Position numbers and translations under genes: made by a program. Below are positions 1 to 10,145 of a stretch of 64,000 nucleotides of DNA, one piece after another (positions within the stretch are counted from its first letter, which is position 1; the number at the start of each line of letters is the position of its first letter). The notes beneath the pieces are model-generated. The model saw only the letters and a list, made by a program, of their open reading frames with translations. It had not been told where the DNA came from and did no database searches. Source of the stretch: Rhodococcoides fascians A25f (GTDB lineage: Bacteria > Actinomycetota > Actinomycetes > Mycobacteriales > Mycobacteriaceae); NCBI RefSeq assembly GCF_000760935.2, contig NZ_CP049744.1, positions 186,001 to 250,000 on the forward strand. The letters are read 5' to 3'.

Positions 1-394
1 CAGCAGTCGCCGATCGTCCCACATCGGGGTCGACCGAGCCACTGGCCCGGAACTGACCGGTGTGCAGAGTGGGCGACGGCTCGAAGCGAACCACCACGTC
101 ACCGTAGGTCTGCCACCCCTGATCGCGGATGTAATCGTCGAGGTGGCGGGAAAATGCCTTGACCGTGAGTTCTCGATCGCCTGCGAGCTCGTCGTGGTCC
201 GAGCTGTTGATGGTGATCACGTAGCTGTTCGGTGCCAGGTAATGGCCGCCGTCGAGGGGCCGAACCAGATCCGACGCTTCTTGTTGGAGCGCCGCTTCCA
301 CCTCGGCCGGTACGACGCCACCGCCGAACACGCGGGCGAAGACGTCGCCGACAGCGCCCTGGAGCTTGCGCTCGAAACGTTGAACGATGCCCAT
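1..394 (-). CDS. fhaA: FhaA, N-terminal DUF3662 part (cut by window edge)
   Basis: The first 131 codons of an FhaA-type protein are visible; the rest, including the C-terminal FHA phosphothreonine-binding domain, lies beyond the left edge. The protein starts MGIVQRFERKLQGAVGDVFA and carries the DUF3662 signatures GWQTYGDVVVRFE and LHTGQFRASG near residues 95-118. The ATG at 392-394 is preceded on the minus strand by a strong GAGGAGGGG ribosome binding site. In mycobacteria FhaA binds the phosphorylated pseudokinase domain of the lipid II flippase MviN and restrains peptidoglycan synthesis; that role is inferred here from family. In mycobacteria a leucine tRNA gene also lies upstream of fhaA, which supports the assignment. 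Confidence 0.93.
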   Translation of the reverse strand, partial: MGIVQRFERKLQGAVGDVFARVFGGGVVPAEVEAALQQEASDLVRPLDGGHYLAPNSYVITINSSDHDELAGDRELTVKAFSRHLDDYIRDQGWQTYGDVVVRFEPSPTLHTGQFRASGSVDPDVGRSATA

Positions 395-601
395 CGTGAC
401 CCCTCCTCTCACTGTGTTCTTCCACCGTGTGGTGCCTGCAGGTGCGCAGGGTGCGACAGCCGCGTGTCATCACGAGGTCGCGCTTCAAGCATGATATACG
501 GTGCCGCCGACGCAGACCGCCTGCCGCCGTTCGCTCCGGGCGACGCGAGACCGCGATTTTCGAGCGCGGCAGGGTGCGTGTTAGTGTTCTCGCCGTCACC
601 C

Positions 602-687
602 GGGCGGGTGGCGGAATGGCAGACGCGCTGGCTTCAGGTGCCAGTGTCCTTCGGGACGTGGGGGTTCAAGTCCCCCTCCGCCCACCA
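602..687 (+). tRNA. tRNA-Leu (anticodon CAG), CCA encoded
   Basis: A class II tRNA folds from this stretch. The acceptor stem is GGGCGGG (602-608) with TCCGCCC (677-683), followed by discriminator A and an encoded CCA (685-687). The anticodon arm CTGGC-TTCAGGT-GCCAG gives anticodon CAG, reading CUG leucine codons. A long variable arm (GTCC-TTCG-GGAC) and a T arm GGGGG-TTCAAGT-CCCCC are clear. The long variable arm is typical of tRNA-Leu. Confidence 0.97.
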
Positions 688-688
688 C

Positions 689-728
689 ACTGGCCGCAGC
701 TGATCTCGATCGCTGCGGCCAGTTTTTT
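689..728 (+). terminator. Rho-independent terminator of tRNA-Leu
   Basis: Perfect 12-bp inverted repeat, ACTGGCCGCAGC (689-700) and GCTGCGGCCAGT (712-723), with an 11-nt loop and an immediate run of five further T. It begins two bases after the tRNA CCA end, so it most likely terminates the tRNA transcript and separates it from gltBD. Confidence 0.9.
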
Positions 729-1101
729 CGATGCGGTTGCGGTCCGATCGTCTTACACGCGTGTACTTTTCGGCCGTCGCGTCCCCGCCGTCTCGAAAGG
801 GGGCCGATACGTCGACCGATGTCGGGAAATTCGCAGGTGAGAGCCCACAATAGGCTTACCTTATTTGCGGGGGTACCCAGGTGCTGACTTATCGTTCGTA
901 GTTGGATCGGCCTCACCACGGCCGGATCCGTCGAGACCCTCACTTTTCTACCATGAGCTCACCCGCTCGTGCAGAGGAAAAGCGTCGACGATCGACAGGT
1001 GCTGCTTCAACGGCGAGGACGCACCGCAGGCCGTTCGAGCAGCCGGTTACACCACACCGTCGCCGACGAGTTTCAAGGCTGGACTTATCCGAAGGCTAGG
1101 T
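729..1101. other. Intergenic region upstream of gltB with one weak iron-box-like site
   Basis: These 373 bases hold no convincing gene. At 849-865 lies AATAGGCTTACCTTATT, whose core AGGCTTACCT differs by one base from the AGGCTAACCT half of the IdeR/DtxR iron box; the other half is not conserved. The longer in-frame extension of gltB upstream of 1102 has no family support. Promoters for gltB must lie here, but I cannot place -35/-10 boxes reliably. Confidence 0.4.
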
Positions 1102-4100
1102 ATGAAGCACACTCCGGGCCCGCAAGGCCTCTACGATCCCGTCAACGAGCACGACTCCTGTGGTGTCGCGTTCGTGGTGGACATGCACGGTCGCCGCAGT
1201 CGCGACATCGTCGAGAAGGCGATCACCGCACTGGTCAACCTCGAGCACCGCGGTGCCGCCGGCTCCGAACCGAACACCGGTGACGGTGCAGGCATTCTGA
1301 TCCAGGTTCCGGACGCGTTCTTCCGCGCCGTCGTAGATTTCGAGCTCCCCGCTCCCGGTGCCTACGCAACCGGTGTCGCATTTCTGCCGCAGGGCCGCAG
1401 CGACGCGGCACGTGCCTGCGAGGGTGTCGAGCGCATCGTCGAGAGCGAGGGCCTGACGGTTCTCGGCTGGCGTGAGGTTCCCACCGACGACTCGTCGCTC
1501 GGAGCGCTCGCGCGCGACGCGATGCCGACCTTCCGTCAGCTGTTCCTCGCCGCTCCCGACGCATCGGTCACCGATCTCGACCTGGAGCGTCGTGCGTTCG
1601 TCATCCGCAAGCGCGTCGAGCACGAGCTGGGCGAAGAGGGTGCGGGCAAGGACGGCCCCGGTCGCGAGACCGTGTACTTCCCGTCGCTGTCCTCGCAGAC
1701 CTTCGTCTACAAGGGCATGCTGACAACTCCTCAGCTCAAGGGCTTCTACCTCGACCTGCAGGACGAGCGCGTGGAAAGTGCACTCGGGCTTGTGCATTCG
1801 CGCTTCTCGACCAACACGTTCCCGTCGTGGCCGCTGGCGCATCCGTTCCGGCGCGTCGCGCACAACGGCGAGATCAACACCGCCACCGGCAACGAGAACT
1901 GGATGCGTGCCCGCGAGGCGCTCATCACCTCCGACGTGTTCGGTGGCTCCGAGGCGCTCGAGAAGATCTTCCCCGTGGTCACCCACGGAGCAAGCGACAC
2001 AGCACGTTTCGACGAGGTGCTCGAGCTGTTGCATCTCGGTGGACGAAGCCTGCCGCACGCCGTACTCATGATGATCCCCGAGGCATGGGAGCGGCACGAG
2101 TCCATGGACCCCGCGCGTCGGGCGTTCTACAAGTACCACTCCTCGCTGATGGAGCCCTGGGACGGACCGGCATCGGTGTGCTTCACGGACGGCACCGTCA
2201 TCGGAGCGGTCCTCGACCGCAACGGCCTGCGCCCGAGCCGGCTGTGGGTCACCGACGACGGCTTGGTCGTCATGGCGTCCGAGGTCGGCGTTCTCGACAT
2301 CGACCCGTCCAAGGTCGTCCGCAAGGTTCGGCTGCAGCCGGGCCGGATGTTCCTGGTGGACACCGCACAGGGCCGCATCGTCTCCGACGACGAGATCAAG
2401 GACGAGCTCGCTGCCGAGCATCCGTACCAGCAGTGGCTCGACGAGGGTCTGACCTCGATCGACGATCTGCCCGAGCGCCCGCACGTGCACATGCCGCACG
2501 ATCGCGTGCTCATCCGTCAGCAGATCTTCGGATACACCACCGAGGAACTGAACGTGCTCGTCTCGCCGATGGCGAAGTCCGGTGCCGAGGCCATCGGATC
2601 CATGGGTACCGATACCCCGATTGCCGTGCTGTCGGCTCGCCCGCGGATGTTGTTCGACTACTTCTCGCAGCTTTTCGCGCAGGTCACCAACCCGCCGCTC
2701 GATGCGATCCGCGAGGAGATCGTCACCAGCCTCGGCGGCACGATCGGCCCCGAGGGCGATCTGCTCAACCCGGATGCCGAGAGCTGCAAGCAGATCGTGC
2801 TGCCGCAGCCGATCCTGCACAACGACGATCTCGCCAAGCTCGTGCACATCAACGACGAAGGCACGCAGGAAGAACTTCGTTCGGTGGTCGTGCGCGGCCT
2901 CTACCCGGTTGCCGAGGGCGGCGAAGGTCTTCGAAAGTCGTTGGAGGCCATCCGAGCTCAGGTCTCCGCTGCCATCTCGGGCGGCGCACGGATCATCGTG
3001 CTCTCCGACCGTGAATCGAGCGAGAAGCTCGCTCCGATTCCGTCGTTGCTGCTGACCTCTGCGGTGCACCATCACCTGGTTCGGGAGAAGACCCGTACCA
3101 AGGTCGGTCTGATCATCGAGGCCGGTGACGCCCGCGAGGTCCATCACATGGCCCTGCTCATCGGTTTCGGTGCCGCAGCGGTCAATCCGTACATGGCGTT
3201 CGAGTCGATCGAGGACATGATCGAACGCGGCGCACTCACGGGCATCGAGTTCGACAAGGCCGTCGGCAACTACATCAAGGCCGCAGGCAAGGGCGTGCTG
3301 AAGGTGATGTCCAAGATGGGCATCTCGACCCTCGCGTCGTACACCGGAGCGCAGCTGTTCCAGGTCATCGGCCTCTCGCAGGAACTGGTCGACGAGTACT
3401 TCACCGGCCTCAACAGCCACCTCGGCGGCATCGATCTCGATCAGGTGGCCGACGACGTCGCAGCGCGACATGCGGTTGCCTACCTCGACAACCGTCAGGA
3501 ACGCGCGCACCGTGAGCTCGAGACGGGCGGCGAGTACCAGTGGCGCCGCGAGGGGGAGTACCACCTCTTCAACCCCGACACCGTGTTCAAGCTGCAGCAC
3601 TCCACCCGCACCGGTCAGTACGACGTCTTCAAGGAATACACGAAGATGGTCGACGACCAGTCCGAGCGCCTCGCGTCGTTGCGCGGTCTGTTCCGTTTCA
3701 AGACCGAAGAGCGACAGGCCATTTCGATCGACGAGGTCGAGCCGGCCAGCGAGATCGTCAAGCGTTTCTCCACGGGTGCGATGAGCTACGGCTCCATCTC
3801 GGCCGAGGCGCACGAGACCCTCGCCATCGCGATGAACCGTCTCGGTGGACGCTCGAACTCGGGTGAAGGCGGCGAGGATGTCTCGCGGTTCACCCCCGAC
3901 GAGAACGGGGACTGGCGACGGTCGGCCGTCAAGCAGGTCGCGTCGGGACGCTTCGGTGTCACCTCGCACTACCTGACCAACTGCACCGACATCCAGATCA
4001 AGATGGCGCAGGGAGCCAAGCCCGGTGAGGGCGGCCAGCTTCCGGCGCACAAGGTGTACCCGTGGGTCGCCGAGGTTCGGCATTCGACGCCAGGCGTCGG

Positions 4101-5691
4101 TCTGATCTCGCCGCCGCCGCACCACGACATCTACTCGATCGAGGATCTCGCGCAGCTGATCCACGACCTGAAGAACGCCAACCCACAGGCCCGCATCCAC
4201 GTGAAGCTGGTCTCCGAGGTGGGCGTCGGAACGGTCGCGGCCGGTGTGTCGAAGGCGCACGCTGACGTGGTGCTCATCTCGGGCCACGACGGCGGCACCG
4301 GCGCAACGCCGCTGACGTCGGTCAAGCACGCAGGTGGACCGTGGGAGCTCGGCCTGGCCGAGACCCAGCAGACGTTGCTGCTCAACGGTCTTCGTGACCG
4401 CATCGTCGTACAGGTCGACGGCCAGCTCAAGACCGGCCGCGACGTGATGGTCGCCGCGCTGCTCGGCGGCGAGGAGTTCGGCTTCGCCACCGCTCCGCTC
4501 GTCGTCTCGGGCTGCATCATGATGCGTGTCTGCCACCTCGACACCTGCCCCGTCGGCGTTGCTACGCAGAACCCGTTGCTGCGCAAGCGTTTCGCGGGCA
4601 AGCCCGAGTTCGTCGAGAACTTCTTCATGTTCATCGCCGAGGAGGTTCGCGAGCTCATGGCCGAGCTCGGGTTCCGCACACTCGACGAGGCCGTCGGACA
4701 GGTCGGTCTGCTCGACACCACCGCTGCCAAGGAGCACTGGAAGGCGTCGAAGCTGGATCTGTCGCCGATTCTCGAAGAGGTCGAATCTGCCTTCATGAAC
4801 CAGAACCTCTACAACACCGGGGTTCAGGATCACGGCCTCGACAAGGCTCTGGATCAGCAGCTCATCGCGGCCAGCCGCAACGCATTGGACAAGGGCGAGA
4901 AGGTCGTCTTCGAATCCAAGATCACCAACGTCAACCGCACCGTCGGAACGATGCTCGGACACGAGGTCACCAAGGCGTACGGCGGCGTCGGGCTCCCGGA
5001 CGACACCATCGACATCACGTTCACCGGCTCGGCCGGCAACAGTTTCGGTGCGTTCGTTCCGTCCGGAATGACGCTCCGGCTGCAGGGTGATGCCAACGAC
5101 TTCGTCGGCAAGGGACTGTCCGGTGGACATCTCGTGCTGCGGCCGTCGTTGAGTGCTCCCAAGGGATTCGTCGCCGAGGACAACATCATCGGCGGCAACG
5201 TCTTCCTGTTCGGTGCCACCAGCGGCGAGGCTCTCATCCGGGGTGTCGTCGGCGAGCGTTTCGCCGTACGTAACTCCGGCGCGGAGGCCGTCGTCGAAGG
5301 CGTCGGCGACCACGGGTGCGAGTACATGACCGGCGGCAAGGTGGTCATCCTCGGCACGACGGGCCGTAACTTCGGTGCCGGTATGTCCGGCGGCGTCGCG
5401 TTCATCTTCGATCCGAACAAGACGTTCGAGGCCAACCTCAACACCGAGCTGGTCGACATCGACGAGCTCGAGGGCGACGAATTCACCTGGTTGAAGGACA
5501 TCGTCACCCGTCACCAGGAGCAGACCGGCTCCGAGGTGGCCGAGCGGATCCTCGCGGACTGGTCACAGCAGGTGAACCATTTCGTGAAGGTCATGCCTCG
5601 CGACTACAAGAAGGTACTGCTGGCCATCTCCGAAGCCGAGAAGAACGGCGCGGACGTGGACGAAGCGATCATGGAGGCAGCTCGTGGGTGA
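1102..5691 (+). CDS. gltB: Glutamate synthase large subunit (GOGAT alpha)
   Basis: This 1529-residue protein makes glutamate from 2-oxoglutarate and glutamine-derived ammonia, together with GltD. The N-terminal glutamine amidotransferase domain starts at Cys20 (HDSCGVAF), so the first 19 residues are the propeptide removed to expose the catalytic cysteine. The central and FMN domains follow; the [3Fe-4S] ligands are Cys1138, Cys1144 and Cys1149 ([12 protein letters not shown]). The C-terminal beta-helix (GXXG repeats such as GGHLVLRP and GGKVVILG) closes the protein. ATG 1102 is preferred because it gives the usual actinobacterial length of about 1530 residues; the frame is open upstream but unlike the family. 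It overlaps gltD by 8 bases and is surely co-transcribed with it. Confidence 0.98.
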   Translation: MKHTPGPQGLYDPVNEHDSCGVAFVVDMHGRRSRDIVEKAITALVNLEHRGAAGSEPNTGDGAGILIQVPDAFFRAVVDFELPAPGAYATGVAFLPQGRSDAARACEGVERIVESEGLTVLGWREVPTDDSSLGALARDAMPTFRQLFLAAPDASVTDLDLERRAFVIRKRVEHELGEEGAGKDGPGRETVYFPSLSSQTFVYKGMLTTPQLKGFYLDLQDERVESALGLVHSRFSTNTFPSWPLAHPFRRVAHNGEINTATGNENWMRAREALITSDVFGGSEALEKIFPVVTHGASDTARFDEVLELLHLGGRSLPHAVLMMIPEAWERHESMDPARRAFYKYHSSLMEPWDGPASVCFTDGTVIGAVLDRNGLRPSRLWVTDDGLVVMASEVGVLDIDPSKVVRKVRLQPGRMFLVDTAQGRIVSDDEIKDELAAEHPYQQWLDEGLTSIDDLPERPHVHMPHDRVLIRQQIFGYTTEELNVLVSPMAKSGAEAIGSMGTDTPIAVLSARPRMLFDYFSQLFAQVTNPPLDAIREEIVTSLGGTIGPEGDLLNPDAESCKQIVLPQPILHNDDLAKLVHINDEGTQEELRSVVVRGLYPVAEGGEGLRKSLEAIRAQVSAAISGGARIIVLSDRESSEKLAPIPSLLLTSAVHHHLVREKTRTKVGLIIEAGDAREVHHMALLIGFGAAAVNPYMAFESIEDMIERGALTGIEFDKAVGNYIKAAGKGVLKVMSKMGISTLASYTGAQLFQVIGLSQELVDEYFTGLNSHLGGIDLDQVADDVAARHAVAYLDNRQERAHRELETGGEYQWRREGEYHLFNPDTVFKLQHSTRTGQYDVFKEYTKMVDDQSERLASLRGLFRFKTEERQAISIDEVEPASEIVKRFSTGAMSYGSISAEAHETLAIAMNRLGGRSNSGEGGEDVSRFTPDENGDWRRSAVKQVASGRFGVTSHYLTNCTDIQIKMAQGAKPGEGGQLPAHKVYPWVAEVRHSTPGVGLISPPPHHDIYSIEDLAQLIHDLKNANPQARIHVKLVSEVGVGTVAAGVSKAHADVVLISGHDGGTGATPLTSVKHAGGPWELGLAETQQTLLLNGLRDRIVVQVDGQLKTGRDVMVAALLGGEEFGFATAPLVVSGCIMMRVCHLDTCPVGVATQNPLLRKRFAGKPEFVENFFMFIAEEVRELMAELGFRTLDEAVGQVGLLDTTAAKEHWKASKLDLSPILEEVESAFMNQNLYNTGVQDHGLDKALDQQLIAASRNALDKGEKVVFESKITNVNRTVGTMLGHEVTKAYGGVGLPDDTIDITFTGSAGNSFGAFVPSGMTLRLQGDANDFVGKGLSGGHLVLRPSLSAPKGFVAEDNIIGGNVFLFGATSGEALIRGVVGERFAVRNSGAEAVVEGVGDHGCEYMTGGKVVILGTTGRNFGAGMSGGVAFIFDPNKTFEANLNTELVDIDELEGDEFTWLKDIVTRHQEQTGSEVAERILADWSQQVNHFVKVMPRDYKKVLLAISEAEKNGADVDEAIMEAARG

Positions 5692-7135
5692 CCCACAGGG
5701 ATTTTTGAAGAACACGGTTCGCGAAGTACCCAAGCGGCGGCCCGTCGATCTGCGCCTGATGGACTGGAAAGAGGTCTACGAGGACTTCTCGAAGGACACT
5801 CTGCGTACCCAGGCCAGCCGGTGCATGGATTGTGGTATTCCGTTCTGCCACAACGGTTGTCCTCTCGGGAACCTGATTCCCGAGTGGAACGACCTGGTGT
5901 TCAAGGATCGCTGGCGCGACAGCATCGATCGACTGCACGCCACCAACAACTTCCCGGAATTCACCGGGCGGTTGTGCCCGGCTCCGTGCGAGGCGTCGTG
6001 TGTCTTGGGCATCAACCAGGATCCGGTCACCATCAAGCAGGTCGAGGTCGAGATCATCGACAAGGCCTTCGAAGAGGGCTGGGTCACGCCGGTCTACCCG
6101 ACGCACCTGACCGGTAAGACCGTTGCCGTCGTCGGGTCCGGACCCGCGGGACTTGCTGCAGCGCAGCAGCTCACCCGCGCCGGCCACACCGTCACGGTGT
6201 TCGAGCGGGCCGACCGCATCGGAGGACTGCTGCGCTACGGCATTCCCGAGTTCAAGATGGAGAAGCGCCACATCGATCGACGGCTCGCGCAGATGGAGGC
6301 CGAGGGCACCGTCTTCCGTACCGGTGTCGATGTGGGCGTCGACATCTCGGCCGACGAACTGCGCGAGCAGTTCGATGCCGTGGTCCTCTCCGGCGGCGCC
6401 ACCGCATGGCGCGACCTGCCCATCGAGGGCCGCGAGCTCGACGGCATCTACCAGGCCATGGAGTTCCTGCCGCACGCCAACCGCGTCCAGCAGGGCGACT
6501 TCGCCGCGCCGCCGGTGAGCGCCGAGGGCAAGAAGGTCGTCATCATCGGCGGCGGCGACACCGGGGCCGACTGCCTCGGGACCTCGCACCGTCAGGGCGC
6601 AGAAAGCGTCCACCAGTTCGAGATCATGGCCCGCCCGCCCGAGGAGCGTGCGACGTCCACCCCGTGGCCGACGTACCCACTGATGTACCGGGTGGCCTCG
6701 GCTCACGAAGAGGGTGGCGAACGCGTCTTCTCCGTCAACACCGAGCGTTTCGTCGGCGAGGACGGCAAGGTCACCGCACTCGAGGCCTGTGAGGTCGAGT
6801 TCAAGGCAGGCAAATTCGAGAAGGTCGAGGGCAGTGAATTCACCCTCGAGGCCGATCTGGTTCTGCTCGCCATGGGATTCGTCGGACCGGAGAAGGGCGG
6901 CCTGCTGACCGACCTGGGTGTCGACTTCAACCAGCGCGGCAACGTCGAGCGCACCAACGAGTGGGTCACCAACGTCCCCGGCGTGTTCGTCGCCGGCGAC
7001 ATGGGCCGCGGCCAGTCGCTCATCGTGTGGGCCATCGCCGAGGGCCGGTCCTGCGCGGCCGCCGTCGACACCTTCCTGCAGGGAGCAACGGCACTGCCGT
7101 CGCCGATCGTGCCCACCCAGGCACCGCAGCGGTAG
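5684..7135 (+). CDS. gltD: Glutamate synthase small subunit (GOGAT beta)
   Basis: A 483-residue NADPH-dependent subunit that passes electrons to the large subunit. Cysteines of the N-terminal [4Fe-4S] region are Cys47, Cys50, Cys55 and Cys59, followed by a second cluster of Cys residues in CPAPCEASC. The FAD-binding motif GSGPAG is near residue 150 and the NADPH motif GGGDTG near residue 290. The start is GTG at 5684, inside the end of gltB, with a GGAGG ribosome binding site about 7 bases upstream, so the pair is translationally coupled. Length is normal for the family. Confidence 0.98.
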   Translation: MGDPQGFLKNTVREVPKRRPVDLRLMDWKEVYEDFSKDTLRTQASRCMDCGIPFCHNGCPLGNLIPEWNDLVFKDRWRDSIDRLHATNNFPEFTGRLCPAPCEASCVLGINQDPVTIKQVEVEIIDKAFEEGWVTPVYPTHLTGKTVAVVGSGPAGLAAAQQLTRAGHTVTVFERADRIGGLLRYGIPEFKMEKRHIDRRLAQMEAEGTVFRTGVDVGVDISADELREQFDAVVLSGGATAWRDLPIEGRELDGIYQAMEFLPHANRVQQGDFAAPPVSAEGKKVVIIGGGDTGADCLGTSHRQGAESVHQFEIMARPPEERATSTPWPTYPLMYRVASAHEEGGERVFSVNTERFVGEDGKVTALEACEVEFKAGKFEKVEGSEFTLEADLVLLAMGFVGPEKGGLLTDLGVDFNQRGNVERTNEWVTNVPGVFVAGDMGRGQSLIVWAIAEGRSCAAAVDTFLQGATALPSPIVPTQAPQR

Positions 7136-7152
7136 ACAACACTCGAACGCCC

Positions 7153-7217
7153 CCCGGTGGGATCGATGTCCCTTTGTTGCATTCTGAGCGACTGAATCTC
7201 ACATTGATCCCACCGGG
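7153..7217. repeat. Long hairpin downstream of gltD
   Basis: Inverted repeat of 17 bp with one G:T-type mismatch: CCCGGTGGGATCGATGT (7153-7169) and ACATTGATCCCACCGGG (7201-7217), separated by 31 bases. It starts 17 bases after the gltD stop. There is no T run, so it is not a classical intrinsic terminator; it may act as an RNA 3' end stabiliser, or be a single copy of a palindromic repeat family. No second copy was seen in this window. Confidence 0.75.
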
Positions 7218-7342
7218 TGGGTGCCGAGAATCCGCCATACGGTTACGTCCGTTAACCATGTAGGCATCTGATGGTCACAGGCCCCTGGCATTGTCGGTAT
7301 CGAACAACGAAGCGTTCGATCACCCAGCGAGGCCCCCTCCCC

Positions 7343-8245
7343 ATGAGTGTCAAGAAGATCTGCGCCGGTGTCGGCGTCGCTGCAGCGGTTGCATCCGGTC
7401 TGGTCGTCGGAGCATCGCCCGCCGCTGCTGATCCGGGCGATTGCCCGTCCATGTACGTCGTGGCCATTCCGGGAACGTGGGAGACCAGCTCGGGTGCTGC
7501 ACCGAAGCCGGGGATGCTCACCGACGTCACCGATCGTCTCGGCGACGACATTCGCACCGACTACGTCTCGTATCCGGCCACCGCGTTCCCGTGGGAGGGC
7601 GAGGTCTACGGGCAGTCACGCGCCGCTGCGGTCACCAATGCCGGCGGGATGCTGAAGGCGATGGCAGATCGTTGTGGGGCAACAAAACTCGGCATCATCG
7701 GCTACAGCCAGGGAGCCGACGCAGCCGGTGATCTCGCCGCGGCGATCGGCACCGGGGTCGGTGTTGTGCCTGCCGACAAGGTGGTGGCGGTGGGTCTGAT
7801 CTCGGATCCCAAGCGCTCCGACACCGACGCTCTGGTCGGTCCTGCCGTGGTGGGCACCGGGGTCGGTGGACCTCGCGTCGGAGGATTCGGTTACGTCAGC
7901 CCCGTGGTGCGGACGTTCTGCGCCGTCGGCGATCTGTACTGCTCGACACCGAAGGACGACTACGTGGCGCGTCTGGCCGGCTTCCTCGCTGTCTCCTCCA
8001 ACCCCGCGCCCGATGTAGCCGATCAGTACTCGCAGGAAGCGCAGTCGTTGATCGCGGACTTGGCGGCGGCCGGGGGCCTTCCGGTTCTGCAGGGTCAGCT
8101 CACCGACCAGGCGAACGAACAGCGCAGCCGAGAGATCGAAGCGTTCTACCGCTCGGGAATCCATCAGGAATACCAGAGCTACGACGTCGACAACGGCCAG
8201 TCCGCGACGCGCTGGTTGGCGCGCTATCTCTCCGACGCGGTCTGA
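7343..8245 (+). CDS. Secreted cutinase-family serine esterase
   Basis: A 300-residue exported hydrolase. A signal peptide (MSVKKICAGV, hydrophobic core, cleavage near APAAA-type ASPAAADPG) occupies about residues 1-32. The nucleophile elbow GYSQGAD puts the catalytic serine at residue 122. The Asp-containing CAVGDLYC motif with flanking disulfide cysteines and a late histidine (IHQEY) complete the cutinase triad. Such mycolata cutinase-like proteins cleave lipid or ester substrates at or outside the cell envelope; the substrate here is unknown. ATG 7343 is chosen because it directly begins the signal peptide; the frame is open 72 bases further upstream. It converges on the next gene with a 22-base overlap. 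Confidence 0.88.
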   Translation: MSVKKICAGVGVAAAVASGLVVGASPAAADPGDCPSMYVVAIPGTWETSSGAAPKPGMLTDVTDRLGDDIRTDYVSYPATAFPWEGEVYGQSRAAAVTNAGGMLKAMADRCGATKLGIIGYSQGADAAGDLAAAIGTGVGVVPADKVVAVGLISDPKRSDTDALVGPAVVGTGVGGPRVGGFGYVSPVVRTFCAVGDLYCSTPKDDYVARLAGFLAVSSNPAPDVADQYSQEAQSLIADLAAAGGLPVLQGQLTDQANEQRSREIEAFYRSGIHQEYQSYDVDNGQSATRWLARYLSDAV

Positions 8246-9750
8246 CGGCGAAGTAGCACGAAGACAGCCACCGCACTGACGGCCATCAGACCAGCGCTCC
8301 ATCCGGCCGCCAGATTGAAGCCGTCGATGAACGACGAGTTGGCGACGGCCGTCAGTTGCGAGCCGAACGGTTCCGGCAGGTAGTCGGCGACGGCGATGGC
8401 ACCGCCGATGGTTTCTCTGGCGGGATCGGCGATCTCGGCGGGCGTGCCGACCGGGATGACGTCTTCCATGCGGTGGCGGTAGACGGTGCTGCCGATCGTG
8501 CCGAGGATCGCGATGCCGACGGCCCCGCCCAATTCGGCTCCGGTTTCCGATAATGCCGATGCGGCACCGGCCTTCTCGGGTGCGGCGGCGGTGAGGACGA
8601 TGTCCGAATTGAGGGTCGACGCCGCTCCGATTCCGAACGTCAACAGGGCCATCCCGGTGAGCAGTAACGGCAGGCCCGAGTCGGCAGCAACGAAGACCAT
8701 TGCCGCGCAACCGAAGGCGATGAACAGCAGGCCCCCGGCGATGATGGTGCCGGTCCTGATCACCTTGCTCAGTGTCGGCGCAAGGACGGCACCGGCCGCC
8801 GCCGCAACGGCAGGTATCAGCAGCCACAGTCCGGCTTCGAGCGGTCCGAGGCCTACGACGAGTTGCAGGTACTGCGAAGCGAACAGGCTGAACCCGGTCA
8901 TGGCGAAGATGACGAGGAACTGCACCACAACCGCTGCGCTGAAGGCTCGTTCGGCGAAGAGCGTCACGTCGATGAGCGGATTCGCGGCCTTCCGTTGCCG
9001 GATGACGAACACCGTGCCCAGCGCCAGCCCGAGCACGGCCGTGGTGATCGTTGCTGCGTCGATCCCCTCCTGCGCGCCGTGTTTGATGGCATAGACGATC
9101 GAGAGCATCGAGGAGATTGCGAGTATCACGCTGATCGGATCGAATCTTCCGGGGTCCGAATCCTTGAACTCGGGGACCAGCAGCGGTGCCGCGACGAACA
9201 GCACCACCATGATCGGAATGTTGATCAGGAACACCGAACCCCACCAGAAATGTTCCAGCAGAACACCTCCGATGACGGGGCCTACTGCGGCTCCGCCGGC
9301 GAACCCTGCGGTCCACAGTCCGATTGCTTCCTTGCGCTGAGCGGGGTCGTGAAACATGTTGCGTATCAACGACAGTGTGCTCGGCGCGATGGTCGCTCCG
9401 CCGATCCCCAACAGGGCGCGTGCGACGAGAAGCATCTCGGGGGACGTGGAGAACGTCGCGGCGAGTGACGCCGCACCGAACACGACTGCGCCGATCATCA
9501 GGACGGTCCGCCTGCCGATGCGGTCACCGAGAGAGCCCATGGTGATGAGCAGGCCGGCGAGGAGAAATCCGTAGATGTCGAGAATCCACAGCGTCTGATT
9601 GCTGGTGGGTTCGAGATCGGCCGTCATGAACGGCAGAGCCAGATAGAGCACCGACATGTCCATCGACACGACGAGGATGGGTACCACCAGGACAGCGAGG
9701 CCGAGCCAATCCTTCTTGGTGGCGCGTTGCTCGGTGGTCCTGTGGCTCAC
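8224..9750 (-). CDS. MFS drug exporter, EmrB/QacA (14-TM) type
   Basis: A 508-residue inner-membrane proton antiporter with about 14 hydrophobic segments. The family motif A appears as GSLGDRIGRRTVL near residue 73 and the antiporter motif C region as GFAGGAAVGPVIGG near residue 145. The first membrane helix contains the acidic VVSMDMSVLYLALP typical of QacA/SmvA-type exporters of cationic or lipophilic compounds. The real substrate cannot be read from sequence. No regulator gene is adjacent. Its 3' end overlaps the cutinase gene by 22 bases on the opposite strand. Confidence 0.88.
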   Translation of the reverse strand: MSHRTTEQRATKKDWLGLAVLVVPILVVSMDMSVLYLALPFMTADLEPTSNQTLWILDIYGFLLAGLLITMGSLGDRIGRRTVLMIGAVVFGAASLAATFSTSPEMLLVARALLGIGGATIAPSTLSLIRNMFHDPAQRKEAIGLWTAGFAGGAAVGPVIGGVLLEHFWWGSVFLINIPIMVVLFVAAPLLVPEFKDSDPGRFDPISVILAISSMLSIVYAIKHGAQEGIDAATITTAVLGLALGTVFVIRQRKAANPLIDVTLFAERAFSAAVVVQFLVIFAMTGFSLFASQYLQLVVGLGPLEAGLWLLIPAVAAAAGAVLAPTLSKVIRTGTIIAGGLLFIAFGCAAMVFVAADSGLPLLLTGMALLTFGIGAASTLNSDIVLTAAAPEKAGAASALSETGAELGGAVGIAILGTIGSTVYRHRMEDVIPVGTPAEIADPARETIGGAIAVADYLPEPFGSQLTAVANSSFIDGFNLAAGWSAGLMAVSAVAVFVLLRRQTASER

Positions 9751-9848
9751 TGTGACTTCCCTTTCCGTACGGACACCTCAGCTTAGGGGTGTCGGGAGTA
9801 CGTTCGGTGAGGAAAGTGGGACTCGCCGAGAGAAGGAAACATCACCTC

Positions 9849-10145
9849 ATGAGCAACGATCTGCAGGTTGTCGCGACGATCATCGCCAAGCCCGACGCTA
9901 TCGACGCTGTGCGCGACGGCTTGTCGGCCCTGGTGGCCGAAACCCGGAAGGAAGAGGGCAACATCTCGTACGAGCTGTTCGAGTCGGCAGTCGAGCCGGG
10001 AACCTTCGTCACCGTCGAGTTGTGGAAGTCGCAGGAGGACCTGGACGGTCACATGCAGACTCCACATCTGCAGCAGGCTCTAAGCGAGTTCGGTGCCCAT
10101 CTCGCGGCCCCGCCCGCTATCCACCCGCTCCGGCCCGTCGGCTGA
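9849..10145 (+). CDS. Antibiotic biosynthesis monooxygenase-like (ABM) small protein
   Basis: A 98-residue ferredoxin-like fold protein of the ABM/YgiN family. Signature residues are the VVATIIAKPD first strand, EEGNISYELFES and TVELWKSQEDLDGHMQTPHLQ with the conserved histidines. Members act as cofactor-free quinol monooxygenases or similar small oxidases. ATG 9849 is preferred over earlier in-frame codons because an AGAAGGAAA ribosome binding site lies about 11 bases upstream and family members start here. Its last 66 bases overlap the convergent gene, yet the C-terminus looks genuine. Confidence 0.82.
   Translation: MSNDLQVVATIIAKPDAIDAVRDGLSALVAETRKEEGNISYELFESAVEPGTFVTVELWKSQEDLDGHMQTPHLQQALSEFGAHLAAPPAIHPLRPVG

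Noticed and set aside
596..943. Minus-strand frame ending in GGLEPPRPEGHWHLKPARLP
   Set aside because: This is the reverse reading of the tRNA-Leu gene, a well-known artefact frame, and not a protein.
865..1101. In-frame extension of gltB to an earlier start
   Set aside because: The extra 79 residues are low-quality and lie before the normal propeptide; family length supports 1102.
1096..5514. Very long open frame opposite gltB (about 1470 codons)
   Set aside because: High-GC codon bias keeps the opposite strand open; gltB is certain on the plus strand and the antisense product resembles no family.
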